From: Pseudomonas sp. CC120222-01a
GTDB lineage: Bacteria > Pseudomonadota > Gammaproteobacteria > Pseudomonadales > Pseudomonadaceae
Length of the DNA stretch: 64,000 nt
Direction of reading: 5' to 3'
Assembly: GCF_003097235.1 (NCBI RefSeq)
Contig: NZ_QEQQ01000016.1
Coordinates: 1 to 64,000, forward strand
The notes below the pieces were generated by a model. The model searched no databases, had not been told where the DNA came from, and worked only from the letters and a program-made list of their open reading frames with translations. The position numbers were made by a program, and so were the translations under genes. Below, one piece after another: positions 52,007 through 60,646 of the stretch (the first letter of the stretch is position 1; each line of letters begins with the position of its first letter).

Positions 52007-52267
52007 ATGTCGTTGCAAGTGCTCTGGGGCTTTCTTTCCGCCCACCCTACCAAGCTGATCAATCTGCTGGCGCTGTTGCTGACCTGCCCTGGCGGGTTGC
52101 TGCTGCAGAGTGCGCGGCGGCGTGAGGCGATCAGCCGTGAGAGCCTGGCGGTGGAAGAGGGGCCGGTGGATGCCTTCGACCAGCGCGTGCCGCGCTACTA
52201 CTACATCCTCGGCTTTTCCTGCCTGGCCATGGCGCTGCTGCTGTCCTGGTTCAGCACCTGGATCTGA
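52007..52267 (+). CDS. Small two-helix membrane protein
   Basis: 86 residues from ATG 52007. One hydrophobic segment near the start (LINLLALLLTCPGGLLL) and one at the end (YYILGFSCLAMALLLSWF), with a charged middle part. RBS gagg. Unknown function; conserved small membrane proteins of this type are common. Confidence 0.6.
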   Translation: MSLQVLWGFLSAHPTKLINLLALLLTCPGGLLLQSARRREAISRESLAVEEGPVDAFDQRVPRYYYILGFSCLAMALLLSWFSTWI

Positions 52268-52271
52268 AGCG

Positions 52272-52296
52272 CCTGGGGCCGCATTGCGGCCCCAGG
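52272..52296 (+). terminator. Stem-loop between the small membrane protein and acyltransferase genes
   Basis: CTGGGGCCGC and GCGGCCCCAG arms, in a convergent gap. No long T-run. Confidence 0.5.
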
Positions 52297-52304
52297 AAGA
52301 TTGA

Positions 52305-53471
52305 TCAGGCGACAGGCGCCTGCTGCTTGACCTGATACTGGTTGCGCACCGGCGTCGCATACTGCAACACCAGGTACGGCCGCTGCTCCTCGGGGCAGGC
52401 ATCCAGGCGGCGCTGCCATTCTTCCCTGGCCTTGGCCAGCTCTTCGGCCGGGAACACCTTCTCGGCGCTCGGCACCTGCAGTGCCTCGTCCTTCTCGCTC
52501 CACATCGCATAGGCCAGGTAATGCACCGGGAACAGGCGATAGCCGCCGAGGATCTGCCGGTCGGTTTCCTGTGCCAGCTGCTTGGTGTCCTCGTAGTACT
52601 CGGTCACCGGCGGGGCGAAGTGGATGTGCACCCGGCCTTTGTAGCCGGTGATGCCCTTGGCGATGCTGTTGTCGTCCTCGCCCGGTGCCTTCTTGTAGGT
52701 GCCGGTGGTGGCGCGGATGTACAGCTCGCGAGCCTTGGCCAGGTCGCAAGGGTCGTACTCGTAGCTGATCGACACCGGGATCAGGTTCAGGCTCTGGATC
52801 ACCGCGCCGAACGGCTCGTCCTTGCGGCTCATGTGGAACATCTTGAGGATCGCCGAATCGGTCCGGTCGTCACCGTCCTTGGCGCGGCCTTCGGCCTGGG
52901 CGATCCAGATCGACGCGCCGTCATTGCGGATCGAGTGGTTGATGTAGGCCGAGAGCAGCTGGTAGGCCGCGAGTTTTTCGCGGCGGCCGCTGATCGAGCG
53001 GTGCACGATGAAGCTCTTGTTCAGGCGCATCATGTCGCTGACGAACGGCTTCTGCAGCAGGTTGTCGCCGATGGCGATGCGCGGCGTCGGCAGGCCGGCG
53101 TGGTACACCGCGTAGTTGACGAATGCCGGGTCCATGACGATGTCGCGGTGGTTGGCCAGGAACAGATAGGCCGTGCCTGACTTGAGTTGCTCGACGCCGG
53201 AATAGGTGACGCCGTCGGTGGCGCGTTCGATGGTCTGGTCGACGTAGTATTCGACTTTGTCCTGCAAGGTCGATACGCAGGTGACGCCGGCGAACTCCTT
53301 GCGCAGGCGGCGGGCGATCAGCGGCTTGAGCAGCCAGCCGAGGGCACCAGCGGCGCGCGGGAATTTGAAGTGGGTGAGGATATCGAGGAATGCCGGGTCG
53401 CTGAGCAGGCGTGCCAGAACGGCAGGGACCTCAGCATCGTCGTACGGTCGGATGGCATCGAATTCGCCCAT
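52305..53471 (-). CDS. 1-acyl-sn-glycerol-3-phosphate acyltransferase-like protein
   Basis: 388 residues from ATG 53471 (MGEFDAIRPYDDAEV); an ATG 3 nt earlier would add one residue. The acyltransferase motif reads NHRDIVMD, with His followed by Asp at +2 and +6 rather than the classical +5. FIVHRSISGRREK and WIAQAEGRAKDG match the substrate-binding blocks. It should work in phospholipid synthesis or remodelling at the inner membrane. Confidence 0.8.
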   Translation of the reverse strand: MGEFDAIRPYDDAEVPAVLARLLSDPAFLDILTHFKFPRAAGALGWLLKPLIARRLRKEFAGVTCVSTLQDKVEYYVDQTIERATDGVTYSGVEQLKSGTAYLFLANHRDIVMDPAFVNYAVYHAGLPTPRIAIGDNLLQKPFVSDMMRLNKSFIVHRSISGRREKLAAYQLLSAYINHSIRNDGASIWIAQAEGRAKDGDDRTDSAILKMFHMSRKDEPFGAVIQSLNLIPVSISYEYDPCDLAKARELYIRATTGTYKKAPGEDDNSIAKGITGYKGRVHIHFAPPVTEYYEDTKQLAQETDRQILGGYRLFPVHYLAYAMWSEKDEALQVPSAEKVFPAEELAKAREEWQRRLDACPEEQRPYLVLQYATPVRNQYQVKQQAPVA

Positions 53472-53597
53472 CATGCTCTCTTGTTGGAAACGGCTAGGGT
53501 AATAAGGTAAGGGGTGGGGCCCGAAAAACGGCTCGTGCACACGCAAGCCCTGTAAACAGACCGGCAATTATACGCACAAGTCACCCCGGAGGCCGCG

Positions 53598-53780
53598 ATG
53601 CTCGAAGTAGCGATCTACGATTGCCCTTATTGTGGTGAAGAAGTTGAAACGACAGTGGACCTGTCCGGCGGCGACCAGGAGTACATCGAGGACTGCCAGG
53701 TGTGCTGCAAGCCTATCCGCTTCGTGCTGCAGGTTCATGGCGACGAATGGATGCTGGATGTCTACGGTGAGAACGACTGA
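53598..53780 (+). CDS. CPXCG-motif small Zn-ribbon protein
   Basis: 60 residues with CPYCG and CQVCC pairs forming a likely zinc ribbon. Its stop overlaps the next gene by 1 nt. The pair is conserved in Pseudomonas; function unknown. Confidence 0.85.
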   Translation: MLEVAIYDCPYCGEEVETTVDLSGGDQEYIEDCQVCCKPIRFVLQVHGDEWMLDVYGEND

Positions 53781-54040
53781 TGCGGCGGATCTACGAACCG
53801 GAAAACCTGCTGGAAGCCGAAATGCTGCTGGGCATGCTCGTCAGCGAGGGCATCGAAGTGCACCTGGTCGGCCGCGACCTCATCGGCGCTGCCGGTGAGT
53901 TGCCGTTGCAGGGGCTGCTTGGGCTCGCGGTGCCCGACCAACAGGCCGAGTACGCACGGCAACTGATCGATGCGTACAATGGTGCCGAGCCGCTTGCCGG
54001 CGACGAGCCGGAGAGTCATCCCGGTACCTTGATCTGCTAG
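53780..54040 (+). CDS. DUF2007 domain protein
   Basis: 86 residues (MRRIYEPENLLEAEMLLGML). The DUF2007 fold is a signal-transducing PII-like or ferredoxin-like unit; here the core is LEAEMLLGMLVSEGIEVHLV. It overlaps the CPXCG gene, so both are likely translated together. Followed 15 nt later by the SRAP gene. Confidence 0.85.
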   Translation: MRRIYEPENLLEAEMLLGMLVSEGIEVHLVGRDLIGAAGELPLQGLLGLAVPDQQAEYARQLIDAYNGAEPLAGDEPESHPGTLIC

Positions 54041-54055
54041 GTTCTGAAATCGCCC

Positions 54056-54676
54056 ATGTGTGGACGTTACGCCCTGTTTCGCTGGCCCCAGGCGCTGGCC
54101 AGTCTGCCGGGCTTCCCTGCCGGCCAGCCGGCCCAATGGAATATCTCGCCCGGTGCTTCGGTACTGATCCAGCGCCAGCTCGACGGCCAGCAGCAACTGG
54201 CCAAGGCGCGCTGGGGGCTGACGCCTGCCTGGCTCACCGACCTCTCCCGCACCCCCGCCCATGCCCGCGCCGAGACCTTGGCCGAGCAGCCGATGTTCCG
54301 CGAAGCGTTTCGCCTGCGCCGTTGCCTGATGCCGGCCAACGGTTTCTATGAGTGGCGCGGCACAGTGCGCAAACGGCCTTACTGGCTGACGCCAGGGCAG
54401 GGCGCATCGCTGTATTTTGCTGCCGTGTGGGAGGCCTACCCGGTGCAGGACCAGGTGTGGTTGAGCTGCGCGGTGGTGACCCAGGCCGCGATGAATCAGC
54501 GCCGGCCGCTGATTCTCGACGAAGCCGGCCAGGCCGCCTGGCTGGACCCGGACACGCCGTTGCCGCGCTTGCACGAGTTGCTCGCCAGCCCGCCGGCAAC
54601 ACTGCGCGAGCGGGCCCTGGCAAACTTCGTCAATGACCCGAAACTGGACGCGCCGGAGTGCCTGACTCCCGCTTAG
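54056..54676 (+). CDS. SRAP-family DNA-protein crosslink protein (YedK/HMCES-like), variant active site
   Basis: 206 residues beginning MCGRYALF, so Cys2 is the nucleophile after Met removal. In E. coli YedK the other key residues are Asn75 (INARVET), Glu105 and His160 (IHDRRP). Here Glu99 is kept (GFYEW), but the Asn site reads AHARAET (His69) and the His site reads MNQRRP (Asn147), i.e. the two residues seem swapped. The family shields abasic sites in single-stranded DNA. Neighbours are the DUF2007 and M48 genes. Confidence 0.88.
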   Translation: MCGRYALFRWPQALASLPGFPAGQPAQWNISPGASVLIQRQLDGQQQLAKARWGLTPAWLTDLSRTPAHARAETLAEQPMFREAFRLRRCLMPANGFYEWRGTVRKRPYWLTPGQGASLYFAAVWEAYPVQDQVWLSCAVVTQAAMNQRRPLILDEAGQAAWLDPDTPLPRLHELLASPPATLRERALANFVNDPKLDAPECLTPA

Positions 54677-54755
54677 GTAAAATCTTCCCTGCGGCTATGG
54701 CGGGCTACGGGCGACTCAGCCTAGGATACGGCGCATGTAAAAAGGGAGTGTTTTC

Positions 54756-55571
54756 ATGCGTAAGTCTTTTGTCGTCAGCCTGTTGAGTGCTGGCATCTTG
54801 CTAGCCGGCTGCCAGGCGGTGAATACCACCAGCGGCGGTGCTGTCGGCGTCGAGCGCCAGCAGTACATGTTCAGCATGCTCTCGACCGATGAGGTCAACC
54901 AGATGTACGCCCAGTCGTACCAGCAGACCCTCGGCGAGGCGTCGAGCAAGGGCGTGCTGGACAAGTCCAGTGCCGATGCCAAGCGGGTGCAGGCCATCGC
55001 CAGCCGGCTGATCGCCCAGGCGCCCAAGTTCCGCCCCGATGCCGCGCAATGGAACTGGGAAGTCAACGTCATCAAGAGCGATGAGCTCAATGCCAACTGC
55101 GGGCCGGGTGGCAAGATCATCGTGTACACCGGGTTGATCGACCAGCTCAAGCTCACCGATGCGGAAATCGCCGCAGTGGTTGGCCACGAAATCGCCCACG
55201 CCTTGCGTGAACACAGCCGTGAAGCGATGTCCAAGGCCTACGGCGTGCAGATGGCGCGCCAGGGCGCAGGTGCATTGCTTGGCCTTGGCCAGGACAGCAT
55301 GGCGCTGGCCGACGCCGTGGTGAACTACTCCATGACCCTGCCCAACAGCCGCGCCAACGAGAACGAAGCCGACCTGATTGGCCTGGAGCTGTCGGCGCGT
55401 GCCGGTTATGACCCGAATGCCGCGATCACCTTGTGGAACAAGATGAGCAAGGCTTCGGAAGGCGCGCCGCCTGAGTTCATGAGCACTCACCCGGCGTCCA
55501 GCAGCCGGATCGCCTCGTTGCAGGCGGCGATTCCGAAGGTGATGCCGCTGTACGAAGCGGCCAAACAGTAA
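54756..55571 (+). CDS. M48-family metalloprotease lipoprotein (LoiP/YggG-like)
   Basis: 271 residues. The lipobox LLAGC gives lipid attachment at Cys19. The zinc site HEIAH is at 144-148, with the third ligand Glu in NENEAD (about Glu204). It is the single-domain periplasmic form anchored in the membrane, involved in envelope quality control. A terminator follows. Confidence 0.92.
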   Translation: MRKSFVVSLLSAGILLAGCQAVNTTSGGAVGVERQQYMFSMLSTDEVNQMYAQSYQQTLGEASSKGVLDKSSADAKRVQAIASRLIAQAPKFRPDAAQWNWEVNVIKSDELNANCGPGGKIIVYTGLIDQLKLTDAEIAAVVGHEIAHALREHSREAMSKAYGVQMARQGAGALLGLGQDSMALADAVVNYSMTLPNSRANENEADLIGLELSARAGYDPNAAITLWNKMSKASEGAPPEFMSTHPASSSRIASLQAAIPKVMPLYEAAKQ

Positions 55572-55579
55572 AACCGATT

Positions 55580-55606
55580 GGGGCCGCAAAGCGGCCCCAG
55601 TTTTTT
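55580..55606 (+). terminator. Rho-independent terminator of the M48 gene
   Basis: GGGGCCGC and GCGGCCCC arms with a 3-nt loop, followed by agtttttt. Confidence 0.92.
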
Positions 55607-55609
55607 AGG

Positions 55610-56194
55610 TCAACCCACCCAGCCACTGGTCTTCATCGCCGAGTACACGGCCACGATCGCCAGCACGAAGAACGCGGTCGCTGCCAGGCGACGAATCAGC
55701 GTCAGTGGCAGTTTCTCCGCCGCGAAGTTGCCCGCCAGCACCACCGGCACGTTGGCAATCAGCATGCCCAGGGTAGTCCCGAGGATAACCAGGATCAGGT
55801 GTGGATATTGGGCAGCCAGCATCACCGTGGCGACCTGGGTCTTGTCACCGATTTCGGCCAGGAAGAAGGCGATCAGCGTGGTCAGGAACGGGCCGAAGCG
55901 GCGGGCCGGGTTCTCGTCATCGTCCATCTTGTCCGGTACCAGGGTCCACAGCGCGGTGGCGGTGAAGCTGGCGGCAAGCACCCAGTGCAACACCGACTCG
56001 GTGAAGAAACTGCCGACCCAGGCACCCACGGCACCGGCCGCGGCATGGTTGGCCAAGGTGGCGGCAATGATGCCGGCGATGATTGGCCAAGGCTTGCGGA
56101 AGCGTGCGGCGAGGATGAGCGCGAGCAATTGCGTCTTGTCGCCGATTTCGGCCAAGGCAACGATTGCGGTGGGGACCAACAGAGATTCCAGCAT
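55610..56194 (-). CDS. TMEM165/GDT1-family manganese exporter
   Basis: 194 residues with six membrane helices in two repeats, each with the signature EIGDKT (ALAEIGDKTQ and FLAEIGDKTQ). Bacterial GDT1/MneA-type proteins export Mn2+. The yybP-ykoY riboswitch directly upstream supports this. Confidence 0.92.
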   Translation of the reverse strand: MLESLLVPTAIVALAEIGDKTQLLALILAARFRKPWPIIAGIIAATLANHAAAGAVGAWVGSFFTESVLHWVLAASFTATALWTLVPDKMDDDENPARRFGPFLTTLIAFFLAEIGDKTQVATVMLAAQYPHLILVILGTTLGMLIANVPVVLAGNFAAEKLPLTLIRRLAATAFFVLAIVAVYSAMKTSGWVG

Positions 56195-56219
56195 CAGGAT
56201 TCCTACGGGGGCGGGTCGA

Positions 56220-56396
56220 CACGGCTATGACACGTACAGCCTTCCCGCCCCGGGTAAGGTGTGCGTGTCATAGGTCTTGTCAAACCGAGGACCTGTCTGC
56301 GCAGGTCGCTGGGTCGCACGCGCCATGGCCTGTGGGCCAAGTATGTTGACGCGTACCGGGCGAGCAGGGCGCTCGCGGGAGACTACTCCCCTAGGA
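56220..56396 (-). ncRNA. yybP-ykoY manganese riboswitch
   Basis: On the minus strand the leader of the GDT1 gene carries the class signatures: CTAGGGGAGTAG near 56386-56394, the junction GCGTCAACATACTTGG near 56338-56353, and AGACC near 56270-56275. A strong hairpin CTATGACACG ... CGTGTCATAG follows at about 56225-56273 and could be the expression platform. Elements of this type bind Mn2+ and switch on Mn exporter genes. Confidence 0.9.
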
Positions 56397-56415
56397 CGGT
56401 GCGGATTCTGCCTAG

Positions 56416-56430
56416 CCGAAACCGTTTCGG
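56416..56430. other. Small palindrome between rsmC and riboswitch
   Basis: CCGAAACCGTTTCGG (56416-56430) lies upstream of the riboswitch; the riboswitch promoter should be here or inside rsmC. No T-run follows on either strand beyond a short one at 56440. Confidence 0.35.
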
Positions 56431-56442
56431 CAAGCCCTGTTT

Positions 56443-57441
56443 TTATCCGCGTGTGGCGCGATAGATGCGGAAGCCTTCGGCCTCGGCGCAGGTCTGGCAA
56501 TTGCCCAGGGCACCTTCGATCAGTGGCTGATAGCGCAGGAAGCTATTCGCCACAAGGCGCATTTCGCCACCTTTTCGCAGATGTTGGCCGGATTTTTTCA
56601 GCAGGTTTTCCGATGCCTGGTAATTGGTGTGCACCCCGGTGTGAAACGGTGGGTTGCTCAGGATCAGGCTCAGGTCGGTGGGCGCGGCATCAATACCATC
56701 GCCGCTGATGACTTCGCCTTCCAGGCTGTTGGCTGCAAGGGTCAGGCGGCTGGCTGCCACGGCGAAGGCATCGACATCCAGCAGGGTGACCTGGCTCTGT
56801 GGATAACGACGCTTGACCGTGGCACCGAGCACGCCAGCGCCGCAGCCGAAGTCGAGCACATGGCCGACCGGCAGGTTGTCCAGATGCTTGAGCAGCAGGG
56901 CGGTGCCACGGTCGAGGCGGCCATGGCTGAACACCCCCGGCAGGCTCACTACCTGCAGTGGGCCATCTTCGAGCTCGAGCGTGAAGCGCTCGGCCAGGCT
57001 CTCCAGCGGTTTTGCTTGCGGGGCGTTGTCCACGGTCACCTGCCACAGCTGGCAATGCCGCGCGCTGTCGAGCTTGCGCGGCTTGCCGAAAGCTTGCAGC
57101 TGTTTGGCCGCGCCTTCGATGCCGCCACGCTTTTCGCCCACCAGGTACAGCTCGCGGCCCGCCAAGCGGGAAGCCAGGGCATTGAGCAGGTAGGCCGCCA
57201 GCTCGCGGGACTTGGGCAGGAACAGCACGGCCGTCTCGAATTCGACCGGCGGCACATCGACGCCGTAATGGCTGCGTCCGCTGAAGCGGCTGTCGAGCAT
57301 GGCCTGATCACCGGCATGCCAGGTCCAGCCATGGGCCTGGGGCAGTTGCCCGAGCAGGCCGTCGGCGGGGGCGCCGGCGAGTAGCAGCGGGCCCTGGAAC
57401 AGCTCTGCCTGGCGGAGCAACACTTCACTGCGCGGGTCCAT
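56443..57441 (-). CDS. rsmC: 16S rRNA (guanine1207-N2)-methyltransferase
   Basis: 332 residues, RsmC length. SAM-binding HVLDFGCGAGVLGA and the NPPFH motif mark an N2-guanine methyltransferase. The duplicated N-terminal half without active site is typical. RlmG (23S G1835) is a close relative; the length favours RsmC. Confidence 0.85.
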   Translation of the reverse strand: MDPRSEVLLRQAELFQGPLLLAGAPADGLLGQLPQAHGWTWHAGDQAMLDSRFSGRSHYGVDVPPVEFETAVLFLPKSRELAAYLLNALASRLAGRELYLVGEKRGGIEGAAKQLQAFGKPRKLDSARHCQLWQVTVDNAPQAKPLESLAERFTLELEDGPLQVVSLPGVFSHGRLDRGTALLLKHLDNLPVGHVLDFGCGAGVLGATVKRRYPQSQVTLLDVDAFAVAASRLTLAANSLEGEVISGDGIDAAPTDLSLILSNPPFHTGVHTNYQASENLLKKSGQHLRKGGEMRLVANSFLRYQPLIEGALGNCQTCAEAEGFRIYRATRG

Positions 57442-57505
57442 GGACGACGCCTCCTGAAAAAAGTGGCGCAGTGTAGCAGAGGCGGGCGCGGGACTGAGCT
57501 GGCGC

Positions 57506-58471
57506 TCAGCTGACCACGCGGCGTGGCTGGCCTTCGAAGAAAGCCTTGGCGTTTTCGCTGAGCTGGCCGACGATGCGCTGGCGCGACTCCACCGCGCCCC
57601 AGGCGCTGTGCGGAGTGATCAGCAGGCGTGGGATGCCCTTCTCCAGTAGCGGGTTGCCATTGACCGGCGGCTCGACGCTCAGCACATCGGTGGCCGCGCC
57701 GCCCAGGTGGCCGTTGCGCAAGGCGTCGGCCAGGGCCTGCTCGTCGATCAGGCCGCCACGGGCGGTGTTGACCACCAGTGCGCCTTTTTTCAGCAGCGCC
57801 AGTTCGTGGGCGCCGATCATGTGCCGGGTGTGCTCGTTGAGCGGGCAGTGCAGGGTCAATGCGTCAACCTGCGGCAGCAGCTCGTCCAGCGCCAGGCGAT
57901 CGTCACGGGCCGGGCGGCCAGGGATCTGCCCGCTCAGCACGCGCATGCCGAAGGCTTCGGCCAGCCGCGCCACTGCGCCACCCAGCTCGCCATGGCCGAG
58001 CAGGCCGAGGGTCTTGCCTTCCAGTTCGACGATCGGGAAATCCAGCAGGCAGAACTGGCTGGCCTTGGCCCACTCGCCGTCGGCCACCGCCTGGTTGTAG
58101 TCGCACAGGCGCGTGGCCAGGGCCAGCAGCAGGGCGATGGTGTGCTGGGCCACCGATGGCGTGCCATAGCCCTGGCAGTTGCAGACGGTGATGCCCTGGG
58201 CGCGGGCGGCTGCCAGGTCGACATTGTTGGTGCCGGTGGCGGCCACCAGGATCAGCTTCAGCTGTGGGTTGGCGGCCAGCGTGGCGGCATCGAGCATGAC
58301 CTTGTTGCTGACCACCGCGACAGCGCCCTGCAGGCGTTCGGCGACCTGCTCCGGGCGAGTGGCAGCAAACAGCTCGAATTCGTCGAACTGCTGCTGCAAC
58401 GGCGACAGGTCGAGGTCGCCAAGGTCCAGGGATTGGTGATCGAGAAACACGGCGCGGCGCAAGCTGGGCAT
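57506..58471 (-). CDS. D-isomer 2-hydroxyacid (glycerate-type) dehydrogenase
   Basis: 321 residues from ATG 58471 (MPSLRRAVFLDHQSLD); the long upstream part of the frame is not coding. Catalytic Arg (VNTARGGLID), Glu (LSVEPP) and His (TPHSAWG) are present with the NAD loop GLLGHGELGGAVA. Similar to hydroxypyruvate/glycerate dehydrogenases. Divergent from the acyl-CoA ligase. Confidence 0.88.
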   Translation of the reverse strand: MPSLRRAVFLDHQSLDLGDLDLSPLQQQFDEFELFAATRPEQVAERLQGAVAVVSNKVMLDAATLAANPQLKLILVAATGTNNVDLAAARAQGITVCNCQGYGTPSVAQHTIALLLALATRLCDYNQAVADGEWAKASQFCLLDFPIVELEGKTLGLLGHGELGGAVARLAEAFGMRVLSGQIPGRPARDDRLALDELLPQVDALTLHCPLNEHTRHMIGAHELALLKKGALVVNTARGGLIDEQALADALRNGHLGGAATDVLSVEPPVNGNPLLEKGIPRLLITPHSAWGAVESRQRIVGQLSENAKAFFEGQPRRVVS

Positions 58472-58634
58472 CAGGGGAAGCTCCGGAGGCAGGGCAGGGG
58501 TAGATCCATCACCCCGCACAATGCCACTCATACCTCGCGCCGCCAAATCATTCCTTCGGCTGATTTGACCGTCACATTGAGCTACTACAGTAGATCCAGA
58601 CTTGTCCGGCATGCTTTTCAGAAAAGGGATCACC

Positions 58635-60317
58635 ATGTTGCAGACCCGCATCATCAAGCCCGCCGAGGGCGCCTATAACTTCCCTCTGTTGATCAAGCGC
58701 CTGCTGATGTCTGGCAGCCGCTACGAGAAGACCCGCGAGATCGTCTATCGCGACCAGCTGCGCCTGACTTATCCACAGCTCAACGAGCGTATCGCCCGCC
58801 TCGCCAACGTGCTGACCGAAGCCGGGGTCAAGGCCGGTGACACGGTGGCGGTGATGGACTGGGACAGCCACCGTTACCTGGAATGCATGTTCGCCATCCC
58901 GATGATCGGCGCGGTGGTGCACACCATCAACGTGCGCCTGTCGCCCGAGCAGATCCTCTACACCATGAACCACGCCGAAGACCGCTTCGTACTGGTCAAC
59001 AGCGATTTTGTCGGCCTCTACCAGGCCATTGCCGGGCAACTGACCACGGTCGACAAGACCTTGCTGATCACCGATGGCCCGGACAAGACCGCCGACCTGC
59101 CGAACCTGGTCGGCGAATACGAGCAACTGCTCGCGGCCGCCAGCCCGCGCTACGACTTCCCGGATTTCGACGAGAACTCGGTGGCCACCACCTTCTACAC
59201 CACCGGCACCACGGGCAACCCCAAGGGCGTCTACTTCACCCACCGCCAGCTGGTGCTACATACCCTGGCCGAAGCGGCGGTGACCGGCAGCATCGACAGC
59301 GTGCGTTTGCTCGGCAGCAATGATGTGTACATGCCCATCACGCCGATGTTCCACGTGCATGCCTGGGGCATTCCTTACGCGGCCACCATGCTCGGCATGA
59401 AGCAGGTCTACCCGGGCCGTTACGAACCAGACATGCTGGTCAAGTTGTGGCGCGAAGAGAAAGTCACCTTCTCGCACTGCGTGCCGACCATCCTGCAGAT
59501 GCTGCTCAACTGCCCGAACGCCCAAGGCCAGGACTTTGGCGGCTGGAAGATCATCATCGGCGGCAGCGCCCTTAACAGCTCGCTGTACAAGGCCGCGCTG
59601 GCCCGCGGCATCCAGTTGACCGCCGCTTACGGCATGTCCGAAACCTGCCCGCTGATTTCTGCCGCGCACCTGAATGACGAGCTGCAGGCGGGCAGCGAGG
59701 ATGAACGCGTTACCTACCGCATCCAGGCCGGCGTGCCGGTGCCGTTGGTGGAAGCGGCGATCATCGATGGCGAGGGCAACTTCCTGCCGGCCGACGGCGA
59801 GACCCAGGGCGAACTGGTGCTGCGCGCGCCGTGGCTGACCATGGGTTACTTCAAGGAGCCGGAAAAGAGCGAGGAGCTGTGGCACGGCGGCTGGCTGCAC
59901 ACCGGCGACGTCGCCACCCTCGACGGCATGGGTTACATCGATATTCGCGACCGCATCAAGGACGTGATCAAGACCGGCGGCGAGTGGATCTCTTCGCTCG
60001 ACCTCGAGGACCTGATCAGCCGTCATCCGGCCGTGCGCGAAGTGGCGGTGGTCGGGGTGGCCGACCCGCAATGGGGCGAGCGTCCGTTCGCCCTGCTGGT
60101 GGTACGTGACGACAAGTCGATCGACGCCAAGGCGCTCAAGGAGCATCTCAAGCCTTTTGTCGAGGAAGGGCACATCAACAAGTGGGCCATTCCGAGCCAG
60201 ATCGCCGTTGTTACTGAAATTCCCAAGACCAGTGTCGGCAAGATCGACAAGAAGCGTATCCGCCAGGACATCGTCCAGTGGCAGGCCAGTAACAGCGCCT
60301 TCCTGTCTACCTTGTAA
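58635..60317 (+). CDS. Fatty acyl-CoA ligase (medium/long chain)
   Basis: 560 residues from ATG 58635 (MLQTRIIKPAEGAYNFP). AMP-binding TTGTTGNPKGVYFTHR and the acyl-adenylate motifs (ITAAYGMSETCPL-like, GWLHTGDVATLD, end with KTSVGKIDKK) are intact. It activates fatty acids with CoA. The synteny with a DUF1302/DUF1329 pair downstream recalls KT2440 PP_0763 to PP_0766 and fits use of medium-chain acids or esters. Confidence 0.92.
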   Translation: MLQTRIIKPAEGAYNFPLLIKRLLMSGSRYEKTREIVYRDQLRLTYPQLNERIARLANVLTEAGVKAGDTVAVMDWDSHRYLECMFAIPMIGAVVHTINVRLSPEQILYTMNHAEDRFVLVNSDFVGLYQAIAGQLTTVDKTLLITDGPDKTADLPNLVGEYEQLLAAASPRYDFPDFDENSVATTFYTTGTTGNPKGVYFTHRQLVLHTLAEAAVTGSIDSVRLLGSNDVYMPITPMFHVHAWGIPYAATMLGMKQVYPGRYEPDMLVKLWREEKVTFSHCVPTILQMLLNCPNAQGQDFGGWKIIIGGSALNSSLYKAALARGIQLTAAYGMSETCPLISAAHLNDELQAGSEDERVTYRIQAGVPVPLVEAAIIDGEGNFLPADGETQGELVLRAPWLTMGYFKEPEKSEELWHGGWLHTGDVATLDGMGYIDIRDRIKDVIKTGGEWISSLDLEDLISRHPAVREVAVVGVADPQWGERPFALLVVRDDKSIDAKALKEHLKPFVEEGHINKWAIPSQIAVVTEIPKTSVGKIDKKRIRQDIVQWQASNSAFLSTL

Positions 60318-60646
60318 CCCCGCTGCGGGTCGTGCACGACGGTTTGCGACCCGCATGCTAGACGGCTTGAGGCCTTGCCAAACGAAAAAAATCGGCCATG
60401 CTTCAGCACGGCCGATGCGCTACCTGGGAAACACCGGGGCGATTTGGCAGCGGGTGCGCAAATCACACTTTAGAGGGATCAAGCACCTGAGCCTGCTGGC
60501 TATAGTCGGGGCCAGGGGATCTTCAGGAATGGGGGAGAGCGGTACGCGCAAGACGTGCCGCTGCAGGGCAAACCTGCACACCGGTCGCTCGGGCCGTTTC
60601 TGAAAGGACTCACTGCCATAACAATAAAGTACATGGAGTAGCGTCG
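60318..60646. other. 329-bp gap upstream of the DUF1302 gene
   Basis: Holds the hairpin ATCGGCC/GGCCGAT (60391-60416), which has its T-run on the minus strand and so would stop leftward transcription although no minus-strand gene follows. The RBS ggag and the DUF1302 promoter must be in the second half. No ORF of note. Confidence 0.45.
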
